Positions 37,814 through 45,547 of a stretch of DNA of 64,000 nt are shown piece by piece. Position 1 is the stretch's first letter; each line of letters starts with the position of its first letter. Location: the NCBI RefSeq assembly GCF_031451695.1, contig NZ_JARWAM010000012.1, positions 62,001 to 126,000 of the forward strand, written 5' to 3'. The translations under genes and the position numbers were made by a program. The DNA comes from Franzmannia qiaohouensis. Its GTDB lineage: Bacteria > Pseudomonadota > Gammaproteobacteria > Pseudomonadales > Halomonadaceae. A model generated the notes under the pieces. The model did no database searches, was not told the origin of the DNA, and worked only from the letters and a program-made list of their open reading frames with translations.

Positions 37814-38842
37814 GTGGCCAGTCAAGGAAAAGAGCCGGTGTCAGGTCGTGCCGCATCCATGCAGGATGAGCGACGCGGCAATGTGCCTGCCAGCGATGCG
37901 CGTTACTACTACCACACCTATGGTTTGAAGATAGAGTCCCGCTTGGAACTGCCCGAGCTGCCGGTCATTGCGCCCTGCGACCAACCCGATGTCGTGATAG
38001 AGACGCCCGGCGTTGCGGATCAGTTGGACGACGCCACCTTTCGCAAGGGCTGGTTGGAGATGGGTGATGATCGCTGCCAGATCACCATCGAGGGCATTGC
38101 CCGCTACCGGGTCGAACATGGCCAGCGGATCCTGCTCGACCGTCGGGTGCCCCGCGGCGTCGACCCTGTCGCCGACCCAGGCGATATTCGCCTGTTCCTG
38201 CTAGGCAGTGCGCTTGGCGGGCTGCTGCATCAACGGCACTGGTTGCCGCTGCATGTCAGTGCCTTGAAAACTCCCGGGGGCGTATGGGCGTTTACCGGCC
38301 ACTCCGGCGCTGGCAAGTCGACGATCGGCGCTTGGTTGCACTATACCCAGGGCTGGCCGCTGGTGACCGACGATGTTGCCGTGATCAAGCCCCATGAGGA
38401 GGTTCCCTACCTCCACCCCGGGCCACCCAGGGTTAAATTGTGGAAGGATGCCCTGGCTGCGCTGGGCATTCAGACCGAAGGCCTGGTCCGCGATCTTACG
38501 CGGGAAGACAAGTATCACCTGATGCTCAACAAAGGCTTCCAGGACCATCCCTATCCGCTCAAGGCGCTGGTCATGCTCGAGCGTGCGGAGGAGGGCGAAG
38601 CAGCGAGCCTCCAGCGCATCACGGGGGTCGAAGCCTTCAAGTCGGTGATGGCCACCCTCTACCGGCCCGAGATGGGCACTGAGTTCCACAGTCCGCAAGG
38701 GCTGATGCGTGAATGCACCAAGCTGGCGGGCAAGATTGAGGTCTATCGTTTCCGTCGCCCCTGGTCGCTGGAGGATATGAATACCAGCATTGAACCTTTA
38801 CTGGAAAGGATCATGCAGAGCCAGGACCCCGGGGAGCGCTAG
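37814..38842 (+). CDS. HPr-kinase-like RiPP tailoring kinase, paralogue 2
   Basis: A 342-residue paralogue of the kinase at 36508, clearly homologous along its length: YYYHTYGLKIESRLELPEL, GIARYRVEHGQRILLDRR, WLPLHVSALKTPGGVWAFTG, P-loop GHSGAGKSTIGAW near residue 167, PLVTDDVAVIKP and HPGPPRVKLWKD. It has an N-terminal extension of about 30 residues compared with the first copy. The start is GTG 37814, with AAGGGAG upstream; an ATG at 37859 is an alternative. The two copies flank peptide A3. Confidence 0.82.
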   Translation: MASQGKEPVSGRAASMQDERRGNVPASDARYYYHTYGLKIESRLELPELPVIAPCDQPDVVIETPGVADQLDDATFRKGWLEMGDDRCQITIEGIARYRVEHGQRILLDRRVPRGVDPVADPGDIRLFLLGSALGGLLHQRHWLPLHVSALKTPGGVWAFTGHSGAGKSTIGAWLHYTQGWPLVTDDVAVIKPHEEVPYLHPGPPRVKLWKDALAALGIQTEGLVRDLTREDKYHLMLNKGFQDHPYPLKALVMLERAEEGEAASLQRITGVEAFKSVMATLYRPEMGTEFHSPQGLMRECTKLAGKIEVYRFRRPWSLEDMNTSIEPLLERIMQSQDPGER

Positions 38843-38885
38843 CGGTGAGTATTGCCGGTCTCGCAGTGTTCGACATGGCACGCTG

Positions 38886-39959
38886 ATGGCAGCGTCAGCT
38901 ATCAAGCGCCTCGTCAAGCAGGCAGCTCTGCGCGTGCAGCGCGAGCGCTGCCATGCCCAGCACGCCAGGATGGCACAGCGGTTACTTGCCAACATCGAGC
39001 AGTACAACGGAGCGCTTGATTCATCTATTCGGCGGCAGGCGCGTGACTATGCCCACGAGGTATTAGGTAGCGCGAAATACGCCCCCTGGCTGAAGGTATA
39101 TTCTGCCGTTCATGGTGCATTCGTGGAGGGATGGATCCCTGGCGATTACTATCAGTTAGTTGTGTTGCCATGCAAGAACGGCCAAATCGGCCAAGCGACC
39201 AATACCAAGACCCTGACCAAGCGTTTGCTGAACTCAACCGCTTTGCCGGATATCGCCTATCTCATCGATGGGATAGGTTATGCTGCGGACTATTCCGTGG
39301 TGAGAGCCCCTGCCTTGATTGATCTGCTGTTCGCGGCAGACGAACGTGTCTTCTTCAAGCCCGATCGCTCCTTTCAGGGCCAGGGCATTCGCATTCTTGG
39401 AAGAGGCGATATCAGTCCTGAGACACTGGCGAGATTACCCGATGGGGTTTTCCAGCGTCCGGTGATTCAACATCAGATATTCGACGCACTGACGCCCAAT
39501 TCCACCGCTACGCTAAGACTTACCACCGCCAAAATGCCGGATGGCAGTGTCGAGCTGCGAGCAGCCGATCTCAGGTTGGGAAGGGCGCATGATCGCTATG
39601 TCAGGGCGGTAAGTGAAATCAGAGTGCCTGTCGAGATGGCAACGGGGGTACTTTGGCCACGCGGCTTCATGCCTGACTGGCGCCAAGTCGAGTCACATCC
39701 CGATACGGGGACTTCGTTCAGCAATATTCAAATTCCCGCCTTTCATCAAGCAGCAGCAGTGTGTCGCCGCCTTCACCAGGACTTTCCGCATCTGGGCTGT
39801 ATTGGCTGGGATATTGCGATAGATCGCGAAGAGGGAGCCAAAATCATGGAGTGGAATGCGCGGCATAACAGCATTGTGTTTTCCGAAGCGACTACAGGCC
39901 CTAGTTTCTTGGGCCTTAATTGGGAAACGCTATGGCAACAACATACTGGTAGCGTATAG
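38886..39959 (+). CDS. Sugar-transfer-associated ATP-grasp protein
   Basis: A 357-residue protein of the ATP-grasp family often linked to polysaccharide genes. Landmarks: TKTLTKRLLNSTALPDIAYL, VFFKPDRSFQGQGIRIL (ATP-binding Lys region), RPVIQHQIFDALTPNSTATLRL, and the metal/substrate end CIGWDIAIDREEGAKIMEWNARHN. The frame opens upstream at 38790 but that part overlaps the kinase gene; ATG 38886 is the first Met giving a sensible start. Function in RiPP loci is not established; it may link a carboxylate to an amine. Followed by the A1 gene on the opposite strand. Confidence 0.78.
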   Translation: MAASAIKRLVKQAALRVQRERCHAQHARMAQRLLANIEQYNGALDSSIRRQARDYAHEVLGSAKYAPWLKVYSAVHGAFVEGWIPGDYYQLVVLPCKNGQIGQATNTKTLTKRLLNSTALPDIAYLIDGIGYAADYSVVRAPALIDLLFAADERVFFKPDRSFQGQGIRILGRGDISPETLARLPDGVFQRPVIQHQIFDALTPNSTATLRLTTAKMPDGSVELRAADLRLGRAHDRYVRAVSEIRVPVEMATGVLWPRGFMPDWRQVESHPDTGTSFSNIQIPAFHQAAAVCRRLHQDFPHLGCIGWDIAIDREEGAKIMEWNARHNSIVFSEATTGPSFLGLNWETLWQQHTGSV

Positions 39960-39999
39960 CCTTCTTGAAGAACAAGCTGCTATTCGCAGAAAGCATTGT

Positions 40000-40073
40000 G
40001 CGTACTACACAATGATTGATTAGCCTGCTGGTGATAATTTTCCGTCCTTGGGAAGTTGTATTGTGTAGTACGC
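40000..40073. repeat. Inverted repeat, 14-bp arms, 46-bp spacer
   Basis: GCGTACTACACAAT at 40000-40013 is repeated inverted as ATTGTGTAGTACGC at 40060-40073, with no mismatch. It lies between the ATP-grasp stop and the A1 precursor stop, downstream of both convergent genes. The long spacer makes it a poor intrinsic terminator. It could be a recombinase or regulator site, or a scar of a small insertion. The neighbouring 39994-40014 segment is itself weakly palindromic. Confidence 0.55.
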
Positions 40074-40095
40074 AATGTTTTAGACGGCTACTACA

Positions 40096-40239
40096 TCAGG
40101 AGCCGGGCTTATTAGCCGTATTGTTCAAGCCTCCAGGTGTGTCTGCGTTTGGCAGGTCGCCGGATTGGGTAATTTCAGAAGGCGAACCCAGCGAGACTAT
40201 TACCGGTGAAACATACTTTTCTTTCTTATCAGTTTTCAT
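40096..40239 (-). CDS. Lasso peptide precursor A1
   Basis: A 47-residue precursor starting at ATG 40239, with GGAG eight bases upstream; an in-frame extension to 40284 has no comparable site. The leader fits YxxPx(I/L)xxxGxxxxxTx exactly: Tyr9, Pro12, Ile14, Gly18, Thr24. Cleavage after Gln25 leaves a 22-residue core starting SGDLPNADTPGG and ending TANKPGS. Core residue 8 (precursor Asp33) is correctly placed to form an 8-membered macrolactam with the N-terminal Ser. The C-terminal Ser is a plausible kinase target. Its core is identical to that of A2 at 17 of 22 positions. Confidence 0.88.
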   Translation of the reverse strand: MKTDKKEKYVSPVIVSLGSPSEITQSGDLPNADTPGGLNNTANKPGS

Positions 40240-40317
40240 GCGACTACTCCATGGTGCTATTGAGACGTATACCTTGATGGACACTTCACCCCTGCTGCTC
40301 TGTTAGAATGCTCTTGA

Positions 40318-40360
40318 TGTATCGCCACTCCCTGGATACATCTGATTACATTCTTGTCAA
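40318..40360 (-). promoter_or_regulatory. Putative promoter and operator of precursor A1
   Basis: On the minus strand a perfect -35 hexamer TTGACA (40360-40355) is followed 16 bases on by a weak -10, TATCCA. The -10 overlaps one arm of an inverted repeat, TGTATC (40318-40323) and GATACA (40335-40340), with 11 bases between. That is the shape of a repressor site over the promoter. It lies about 80-120 bases upstream of the A1 start. The poor -10 keeps confidence low. Confidence 0.4.
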
Positions 40361-40725
40361 ATCTTAGCCGCTGGCCACCCTGCCATCAAGCACATCATTC
40401 GCAGTTTACTCAATGCAATCTTCTACAAGCTGTTGATTTTTAATGTTATTTTTTGGTGTTAGGAAAAATCACAATTAGGTGTGAGCTTCACCGTCAGGTT
40501 GCGTATCAAAATGTTACATTTAAGGTGGGGTAGTGGTGGTACCTTCTTGAGCATTTAATGTTAGTCGTCGGTAAAGAGCGCCATGCATGATGATGACGCA
40601 CAAAGCAAATTACACCTTGGGTGATTGATCGAGCCGAGTGGTTTTCAGGACACCACCCGGCTGTTCTGGGAGGAACATATCAGGGGGGCTTGTTCGGGCT
40701 GGGCAAGCGGAGGCCGAGTTGGGCC
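40361..40725. other. Gene-free, partly AT-rich spacer between A1 and B2
   Basis: About 365 bases with no convincing gene on either strand. It includes an AT-rich run near 40430-40470, a third copy of ATGTTACA at 40511-40518 (also found twice before 4529), and an imperfect hairpin around 40633-40663 (AGCCGAGTGGT against ACCACCCGGCT) that could end minus-strand transcription leaving B2. Confidence 0.4.
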
Positions 40726-41235
40726 TTACGCGTTCTGTGAGAGAGAGGTGTAGCACCCAACGACAGTGAAAAGGTTAAAGCCGTATCCCCCGGTGACCGC
40801 CACACGGCCGGCGGCTACCCAGGCATGGGCCTTGAACTCACCAGTGCTGGGGTCGCGCATGACGCCGAAGTACAGCGAGTAGGGAATGCCATACAAGCCG
40901 AGAAGCAGTCGAGCGGTAACTGCTTGAGGGAAACAGTTGGAGACCCATGGCGTATAGCGTGCGGCAAGCCTGATCGCTTGGCCAATTTGGGCTGCTTTGT
41001 TTTCTTGCTGAGGAGTTAGCAGGGGAATACACGCGGAGATGCCCACTGGATTGCCGAGATGGGGAGCCAGGCGACGAAACGAGAAAACCAGAATCGTCAT
41101 TCTGCTCAATCCAAGCAGTATCCAAAGTAAGGGGAGCCAGCGTTTGGCAAAGCCAGGTTGGCGCAAGAAGCTAGTCGCCTTACGCCTGACCTTCTTCATA
41201 AACCCCATCTTCTGGGTTTGAAAGTAAGTTCCCAC
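40726..41235 (-). CDS. Lasso leader peptidase, transglutaminase-like B2 protein
   Basis: A 169-residue protein of the transglutaminase-like family that removes the lasso leader. The catalytic cysteine lies in WVSNCFPQAVTARLLL and the catalytic histidine in FKAHAWVAAGRVAV, the standard C...H pattern of stand-alone B2 proteins. The third catalytic residue is not obvious. The start is uncertain: GTG 41235 (12 bases after the B1 stop) or ATGs at 41208 and 41199. It follows B1 directly, so the B1-B2 pair is split rather than fused. Confidence 0.85.
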   Translation of the reverse strand: MGTYFQTQKMGFMKKVRRKATSFLRQPGFAKRWLPLLWILLGLSRMTILVFSFRRLAPHLGNPVGISACIPLLTPQQENKAAQIGQAIRLAARYTPWVSNCFPQAVTARLLLGLYGIPYSLYFGVMRDPSTGEFKAHAWVAAGRVAVTGGYGFNLFTVVGCYTSLSQNA

Positions 41236-41247
41236 GCAGTAGACGCC

Positions 41248-41538
41248 CTATTCTACGACTTCTATCAAGTCGATCTTCACTAGCTCGTTGACGAATTTCG
41301 ACATATCGTCATGGCATGTCGCCGAGTCGGTCTCATATTCTCGACAGATAACTTCCGTGATGCCGTCGATAGAGATCGGTTCCTCGAGCAGTTCCCAGAC
41401 GCGCGATCCAACGCCTGAGATGCCATAGTACTGCCCTTGATCCACTCCCATCATCACGACGTCACCGTCGATGTTGGCTGCTACCATGTCTGGGTTGCGC
41501 TTGAGTAGGGTAGTAGAAGAGATCGTAGAGGATGACAT
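41248..41538 (-). CDS. Lasso leader-binding protein, PqqD-like B1 (RRE)
   Basis: A 96-residue winged-helix protein of the PqqD/RRE family that grips the leader and presents it to B2 and the cyclase. Characteristic stretch: VAANIDGDVVMMGVDQGQYYGISGVGSRVWELLEEPISIDGI, then a helical C-terminus ending in KIDLIEVVE. It lies downstream of precursor A2 and immediately upstream of B2 on the same strand. Confidence 0.9.
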   Translation of the reverse strand: MSSSTISSTTLLKRNPDMVAANIDGDVVMMGVDQGQYYGISGVGSRVWELLEEPISIDGITEVICREYETDSATCHDDMSKFVNELVKIDLIEVVE

Positions 41539-41627
41539 TTTTTCATACTCAGCTAGATATGGTTAATGTATATGACTGGGGTCTTACGGCCATCTTTTGC
41601 ATTTATGAGCGATGACTTTTCAATAAG

Positions 41628-41662
41628 AGCCGCATATTGCCACGAAGTGGCAATATGCGGCT
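41628..41662 (-). terminator. 16-bp perfect stem-loop between precursor A2 and B1
   Basis: AGCCGCATATTGCCAC (41628-41643) pairs perfectly with GTGGCAATATGCGGCT (41647-41662) over a three-base loop. On the minus strand it begins 30 bases after the A2 stop and is followed by CTTATTGAAAAG rather than a strong U-run, so it should be a leaky terminator and/or a 3' stabiliser. Such hairpins between precursor and processing genes keep precursor mRNA in excess; a similar arrangement is known in other lasso operons. Confidence 0.8.
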
Positions 41663-41691
41663 AGTTTGCTAGACATCAACGCAAGCTGAGC

Positions 41692-41835
41692 TTAGGAGCC
41701 CGGCTTGTTGGCGGTGCCGTCTGAACCCCCAGGGGTGTCTGCGAGCGGCAGGCCACCTGACTCGGTGATGTCTTTCAGAGCGCCCAGCTCCTGAACGGAA
41801 GGGCTAGCATAGGGCTTGCGATCCATCTGGGTCAT
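41692..41835 (-). CDS. Lasso peptide precursor A2
   Basis: A 47-residue precursor. Two ATGs are in frame (41844 and 41835); AAGGA sits against the first but eight bases from the second, so 41835 is preferred, which also aligns exactly with A1. Leader: Tyr9, Pro12, Val14, Gly18, Thr24. Cleavage after Glu25 gives a 22-residue core starting SGGLPLADTPGG and ending TANKPGS, with Asp at core position 8 for an 8-membered ring and C-terminal Ser. It differs from the A1 core only at positions 3, 6, 13, 14 and 15. It lies 95 bases after the cyclase stop. Confidence 0.88.
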   Translation of the reverse strand: MTQMDRKPYASPSVQELGALKDITESGGLPLADTPGGSDGTANKPGS

Positions 41836-41855
41836 AATGTTCATCCTTTAGTTGC

Positions 41856-41888
41856 GTTGCCGGATTGAATGGCAACCCCTCCAGTATA
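41856..41888 (-). promoter_or_regulatory. Putative promoter and 5' hairpin of precursor A2
   Basis: A TATACT -10 hexamer lies on the minus strand at 41888-41883, about 50 bases before the A2 start; the -35 is not recognisable. Just downstream GTTGCC (41871-41876 read as minus-strand arm) pairs with GGCAAC (41856-41861), leaving a 9-base loop, which could be an operator or leader hairpin. It would let A2 and then B1-B2 be transcribed apart from the cobS-cobT-cyclase transcript. Confidence 0.4.
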
Positions 41889-41930
41889 GCGAGTGGTTGG
41901 ATACTCATCTACTTATTTTTTTACACAAAG

Positions 41931-43868
41931 TTACTCATTTTCTTCGTCCGCATAGCGGATGAAGGTTCCCACCGACAGCCCTCTCAGCAGCTTGTAACGG
42001 TAGCGCCTCTCTATCTCTGGGGAGGCCCATCCCCCCTTTGGCCACTCATCCAGGGCCTGTTGCAGCGCGTCAAGGTCCAAAAAGTGGCTAGCACTGCCAT
42101 GCGCCTTGAGCCGCTCGAGTTCTGCACGCAGTTCGGGAATGGCTTGCTCGGTTTGCTCGTACCAGTCGGCGGCCTGCAGGCCGCGTGTCTTGGCATGCAG
42201 AATCTCGTCAGGAAGCACGTCTGCCATCAGCTTCTTGAGGAGCGACTGTGGCTCGCCGTCTTTCAGATACTGGGAATCGGGCACTGCCAGACAAAACTCC
42301 ATGAGACGCACGTCGGCGGTGGGGTCGCGATACTCGACGCCGTCAACGTTGGCGGCAGCATTGTACTCACCGGTGTCGGTGAGGTAGAGCACGTCGATGC
42401 GGTGCTGTCGGCCATTGGCGGGAGGCTGGTAGGTCAGGTCAAAATCCAGCTCACTGGCACGCTTGCGTGTATTCAGGTTGCGCGACAGTCGGGGACTGAC
42501 GGCAGAGTGGTTGCTGAGCTCCCACGCCCGATTGCGATACTTTTCGAATGCCTGCCACAGCGGGCGGGGGAGTAGCGGGGCAGTGGAGAACTTAACCATC
42601 TGGCGCCATGTCATGGTGGGGTACTGGCGCTTCATCTCCTTGTAGACCCGCCATAGGGTCGGCCAACGGCCAGTGCGTAGCAGCTGCGGTAGATAGGGCA
42701 TGCCGTCATAGGAGATGCCCATATTGCCCTTGTCGCCGCACAACAGCGCTTTGACACCGCGCCTGGCGGCGTCCTCCCGAATGGCTGCCGCCCAGGCCAC
42801 GTTACAGGCGTTGAGTGGCGCTCGATCCAGCATCTCTGTGGTCTCGTGGAGGTTATCCAGTGGGGAGGTGCCGTCGGTACGGATCAAGACATGTTCGACG
42901 TTGCTGAATCGATCGGCGACCTTGCGTGCCGCTGGGCCTTCATCGGCATGGCGGCCGCTGGGCACTGGGCCGTCGAAGTTTTCACGCGGTACGGCGGTGT
43001 AGGCGATGAGCGGCTTGTGCTGCTGGGCTAATTGCTGGGCGGCGAAGGCAGTGACGGTCGTACTGTCTTTCCCAGAGCTCAGGTGTGTGGCAACGGGTCC
43101 AACGGCACGCAGTCGACAGGCCACCGCGCGATTCAAGTGTTCACGCAGGGCGTCCACATACGCCTCATCGCTCTCGAGGTGAATCTCGTAGTCGGGATCG
43201 AACTGGTGATAGCGCTGTGCGCTGAGGCGCTCATCTTCGAGCAGCACGGTATGCCCAGGCTCAACGCGATACACGTCCTTGAAGAAGGAGGCCGGTCCTG
43301 TCATGGGCAGCATGCACAGGTAATCATGCAGCTGCTCTTCACAGATCGCCTTGCTTAGCCCGGGGATGGCGAAGAGTGCCTTGGGCATGGTGGCGAAGGC
43401 GAACAGGTCGTGCCGCTTATACCAGAACAGCGGGCGGTTACCCAGTGGGTCGCGTGCCAGCCACAGTCGCTTGCGCTTGGGCTGCCAGCATGCCAGAGCA
43501 AAGTCTCCGAGCAGGTGCTTCGGGGTGTCCATGCCCCAGTGCCGACAAGCGTGCAGGGCCAGATCGCTGTCGGCCATCAAGGCGAGTTCCGAGGTTGCTA
43601 TTTCAAGTGCCGTGGCAAGCTCGTCGCGGTTGTCCAGACGACCGTCGAACACCACCACCATGTCCGATGCAGCATCCACCAGCGGCTGGTGGTCCAGGCT
43701 ATCCTCCGGCGTCGTGCGAAGCAGGGTGCGCAGCATGCCGCTGGCGCCTTGCTGCCATGCATGCTGGGCATCCCGCCCGTAAGGTGTCAGCAGTACCTGC
43801 ATCCGATGCAGTGTGTCGCGGTCGATGGCTTGACCGTCGAGTTGTAGCAGGCCTGCTATGGCACTCAT
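41931..43868 (-). CDS. Lasso cyclase, asparagine-synthetase-B-like
   Basis: A 645-residue protein that would adenylate the core Asp side chain and close the macrolactam. The N-terminal glutaminase-like domain is present (VVVFDGRLDNRDELATAL, LARDPLGNRPLFWY) but the catalytic Cys2 is replaced (MSAIAGLL), as in lasso cyclases that do not use glutamine. The ATP-pyrophosphatase loop is THLSSGKDSTTVTAFAAQQ near residue 265, and LLCGDKGNMGISYDG follows. Its start overlaps the cobT-like stop by four bases (ATGA), so the two are translationally coupled. Confidence 0.9.
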   Translation of the reverse strand: MSAIAGLLQLDGQAIDRDTLHRMQVLLTPYGRDAQHAWQQGASGMLRTLLRTTPEDSLDHQPLVDAASDMVVVFDGRLDNRDELATALEIATSELALMADSDLALHACRHWGMDTPKHLLGDFALACWQPKRKRLWLARDPLGNRPLFWYKRHDLFAFATMPKALFAIPGLSKAICEEQLHDYLCMLPMTGPASFFKDVYRVEPGHTVLLEDERLSAQRYHQFDPDYEIHLESDEAYVDALREHLNRAVACRLRAVGPVATHLSSGKDSTTVTAFAAQQLAQQHKPLIAYTAVPRENFDGPVPSGRHADEGPAARKVADRFSNVEHVLIRTDGTSPLDNLHETTEMLDRAPLNACNVAWAAAIREDAARRGVKALLCGDKGNMGISYDGMPYLPQLLRTGRWPTLWRVYKEMKRQYPTMTWRQMVKFSTAPLLPRPLWQAFEKYRNRAWELSNHSAVSPRLSRNLNTRKRASELDFDLTYQPPANGRQHRIDVLYLTDTGEYNAAANVDGVEYRDPTADVRLMEFCLAVPDSQYLKDGEPQSLLKKLMADVLPDEILHAKTRGLQAADWYEQTEQAIPELRAELERLKAHGSASHFLDLDALQQALDEWPKGGWASPEIERRYRYKLLRGLSVGTFIRYADEENE

Positions 43869-45547
43869 GAGCGTGTCTCATCTTGCACAGCGTGGGTAAG
43901 AAGATCGCCGAGCCGCTCGAACAGCGATTCGGCGACCGCTTCCGGCCGGCGCACGGTCAGCGCCTGACGATAGAAGCGTGCGACATCCTGGCCGGTGCCG
44001 ATGGCCGCCAGGCTGATCGCGCTCTGGTCGATCTCCTGGATGACGCGCCTGAGGTGTTGCTCGAGGAACTCTCGGCCATTGGCCTGAGCCGTTGCCTTGT
44101 CGTAGGGCGCGCCGTCGGAGAGTACGATCAGCACCTTGCGCGGTTGTGGCTGACGAATCAGGCGTTTGGCTGCCCAGTAGAGAGCTTCACCGTCGATGTT
44201 CTCGTGACCCAGCTCATCGCGTAGCAACAGCCCCAGGTGCTGGCGGGCGCGACGCCATGGCTGCTCTGGCGTTTTATAGATGATATGGCGAACGGCATTC
44301 AGCCGCCCCGGTATCTCCAAGCTTGGGCCGGCCTGCCACTGCTGGGCCAGGGGATTGTCGGCACTGAAGCGCGTCGTGAACCCCAGTACTTCGCAACGTA
44401 TCTTGCACAGCTCCAGGGTATGCACCGCGAGGTCGATCGCGATCGCCGCGATGCGTCTGCGTTCGCCCCGCATGGAGCCGGATTGATCTACCAGCAGCGT
44501 CACGCAGGCCTCGGGCACTGGGGCTTGCTGTTCGACGCGAAACACCCGTCGGCTTGGGTTGTCGCCAATCAGCCTGGCCAGGCGGCGGCTGTCGAGCCGT
44601 CCCTCATCCTGATCGAACGACCAGTGGCGTAGACGTGCCGCCATCAGGCGTCGCTGCAGGCGATGCGCCAACTGGCGGAGCCGCCTGCGGTCTGGCATGT
44701 CCAGCTGCTTCAGGGCGATGGCATCATCACTGCGATACCAGAAGCTCGCTGGCTGTTGCTCGTCCCAGGCACGCGAGTACACCGCATAGCCTTGCTGGCG
44801 GTCGTCGCGTTCGTTTTGCTCGTCCTCCATCGTTTGAACATCGTGGGGGCGACCCGCAGCGGTGAGTTCGGCGTCAGGGTCCTCCTCTGCAGAGCCATGC
44901 CGAGAATTGCCGTGTAGCGTTAGCTGGGGTGGGTGGCTGTCAGCGTAGTAACGGGCAAGACGCTTCACGATGGGCGTGACAGACTCACTGAAGGCGCGGC
45001 TGTCCTCCAGGTGGTGCGAGGCCGCACTAAGCGCATGCAAGATATCGCTATCCTGCAAATTCTCCAGCGGCGAACCTTGTTGGTTGCCCGCCGCGCCGGG
45101 CGCAAGCAGTTTTTTCAGCCACGAGGGGCGAGAGACTGGCTGGACTGGAGGGGCTTGAAGAATCGTTGGGGGATGCTGGGGTTGCCCAGCAAGGAGAGTG
45201 CGTGAGGCCCGGTAGAGGGCGGCCATGGCGCTGTCGTCGGGTGCCGTTAGTTCGGCATGCATCAGGTTACTGGCCATGCCGGGGAGGTGGCGTGAGGCTA
45301 GCGTCTCGACTCGCGCTCGCTCGATTAGGGCGTACCAGCCCCACTCCTGCTCGCTGAACGCGTTGTCCTGGTCGGGATCGTGCCAGCGACGCCATGCTGC
45401 CAGGGCATCTGCTTCGCCACGACTGAGGGTGTTGCAAGGAGAGGCTACGCCCAGTGGCTGAACGGACGAGTGACCAGCAGCGTAGGTGCGCGTCCACGCA
45501 GTGATCAGCTCTGAAGCACGACTGGGATCAATAGATGCCTGAGACAT
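43865..45547 (-). CDS. CobT-like VWA-domain protein
   Basis: A 560-residue protein resembling the CobT subunit of aerobic cobaltochelatase. It has an acidic central region (SAEEDPDAELTAAGRP, EDEQNERDD) and a C-terminal von Willebrand A domain with an intact MIDAS motif VTLLVDQSGSMRGERR (D-x-S-x-S) near residue 355 and VLIVLSDGAPYDK. In cobalamin synthesis CobT works with CobS and CobN; neither cobN nor any other cob gene is here. It is sandwiched in overlap between the CobS-like ATPase (20 bases) and the lasso cyclase (4 bases), so a role in RiPP maturation or in chaperoning the complex is inferred. Confidence 0.85.
   Translation of the reverse strand: MSQASIDPSRASELITAWTRTYAAGHSSVQPLGVASPCNTLSRGEADALAAWRRWHDPDQDNAFSEQEWGWYALIERARVETLASRHLPGMASNLMHAELTAPDDSAMAALYRASRTLLAGQPQHPPTILQAPPVQPVSRPSWLKKLLAPGAAGNQQGSPLENLQDSDILHALSAASHHLEDSRAFSESVTPIVKRLARYYADSHPPQLTLHGNSRHGSAEEDPDAELTAAGRPHDVQTMEDEQNERDDRQQGYAVYSRAWDEQQPASFWYRSDDAIALKQLDMPDRRRLRQLAHRLQRRLMAARLRHWSFDQDEGRLDSRRLARLIGDNPSRRVFRVEQQAPVPEACVTLLVDQSGSMRGERRRIAAIAIDLAVHTLELCKIRCEVLGFTTRFSADNPLAQQWQAGPSLEIPGRLNAVRHIIYKTPEQPWRRARQHLGLLLRDELGHENIDGEALYWAAKRLIRQPQPRKVLIVLSDGAPYDKATAQANGREFLEQHLRRVIQEIDQSAISLAAIGTGQDVARFYRQALTVRRPEAVAESLFERLGDLLTHAVQDETRS

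Noticed and set aside
40016..40306. 96-codon plus-strand frame across the A1 precursor
   Set aside because: No ribosome-binding site, and the opposite strand carries the exact lasso leader motif with a good ribosome-binding site.
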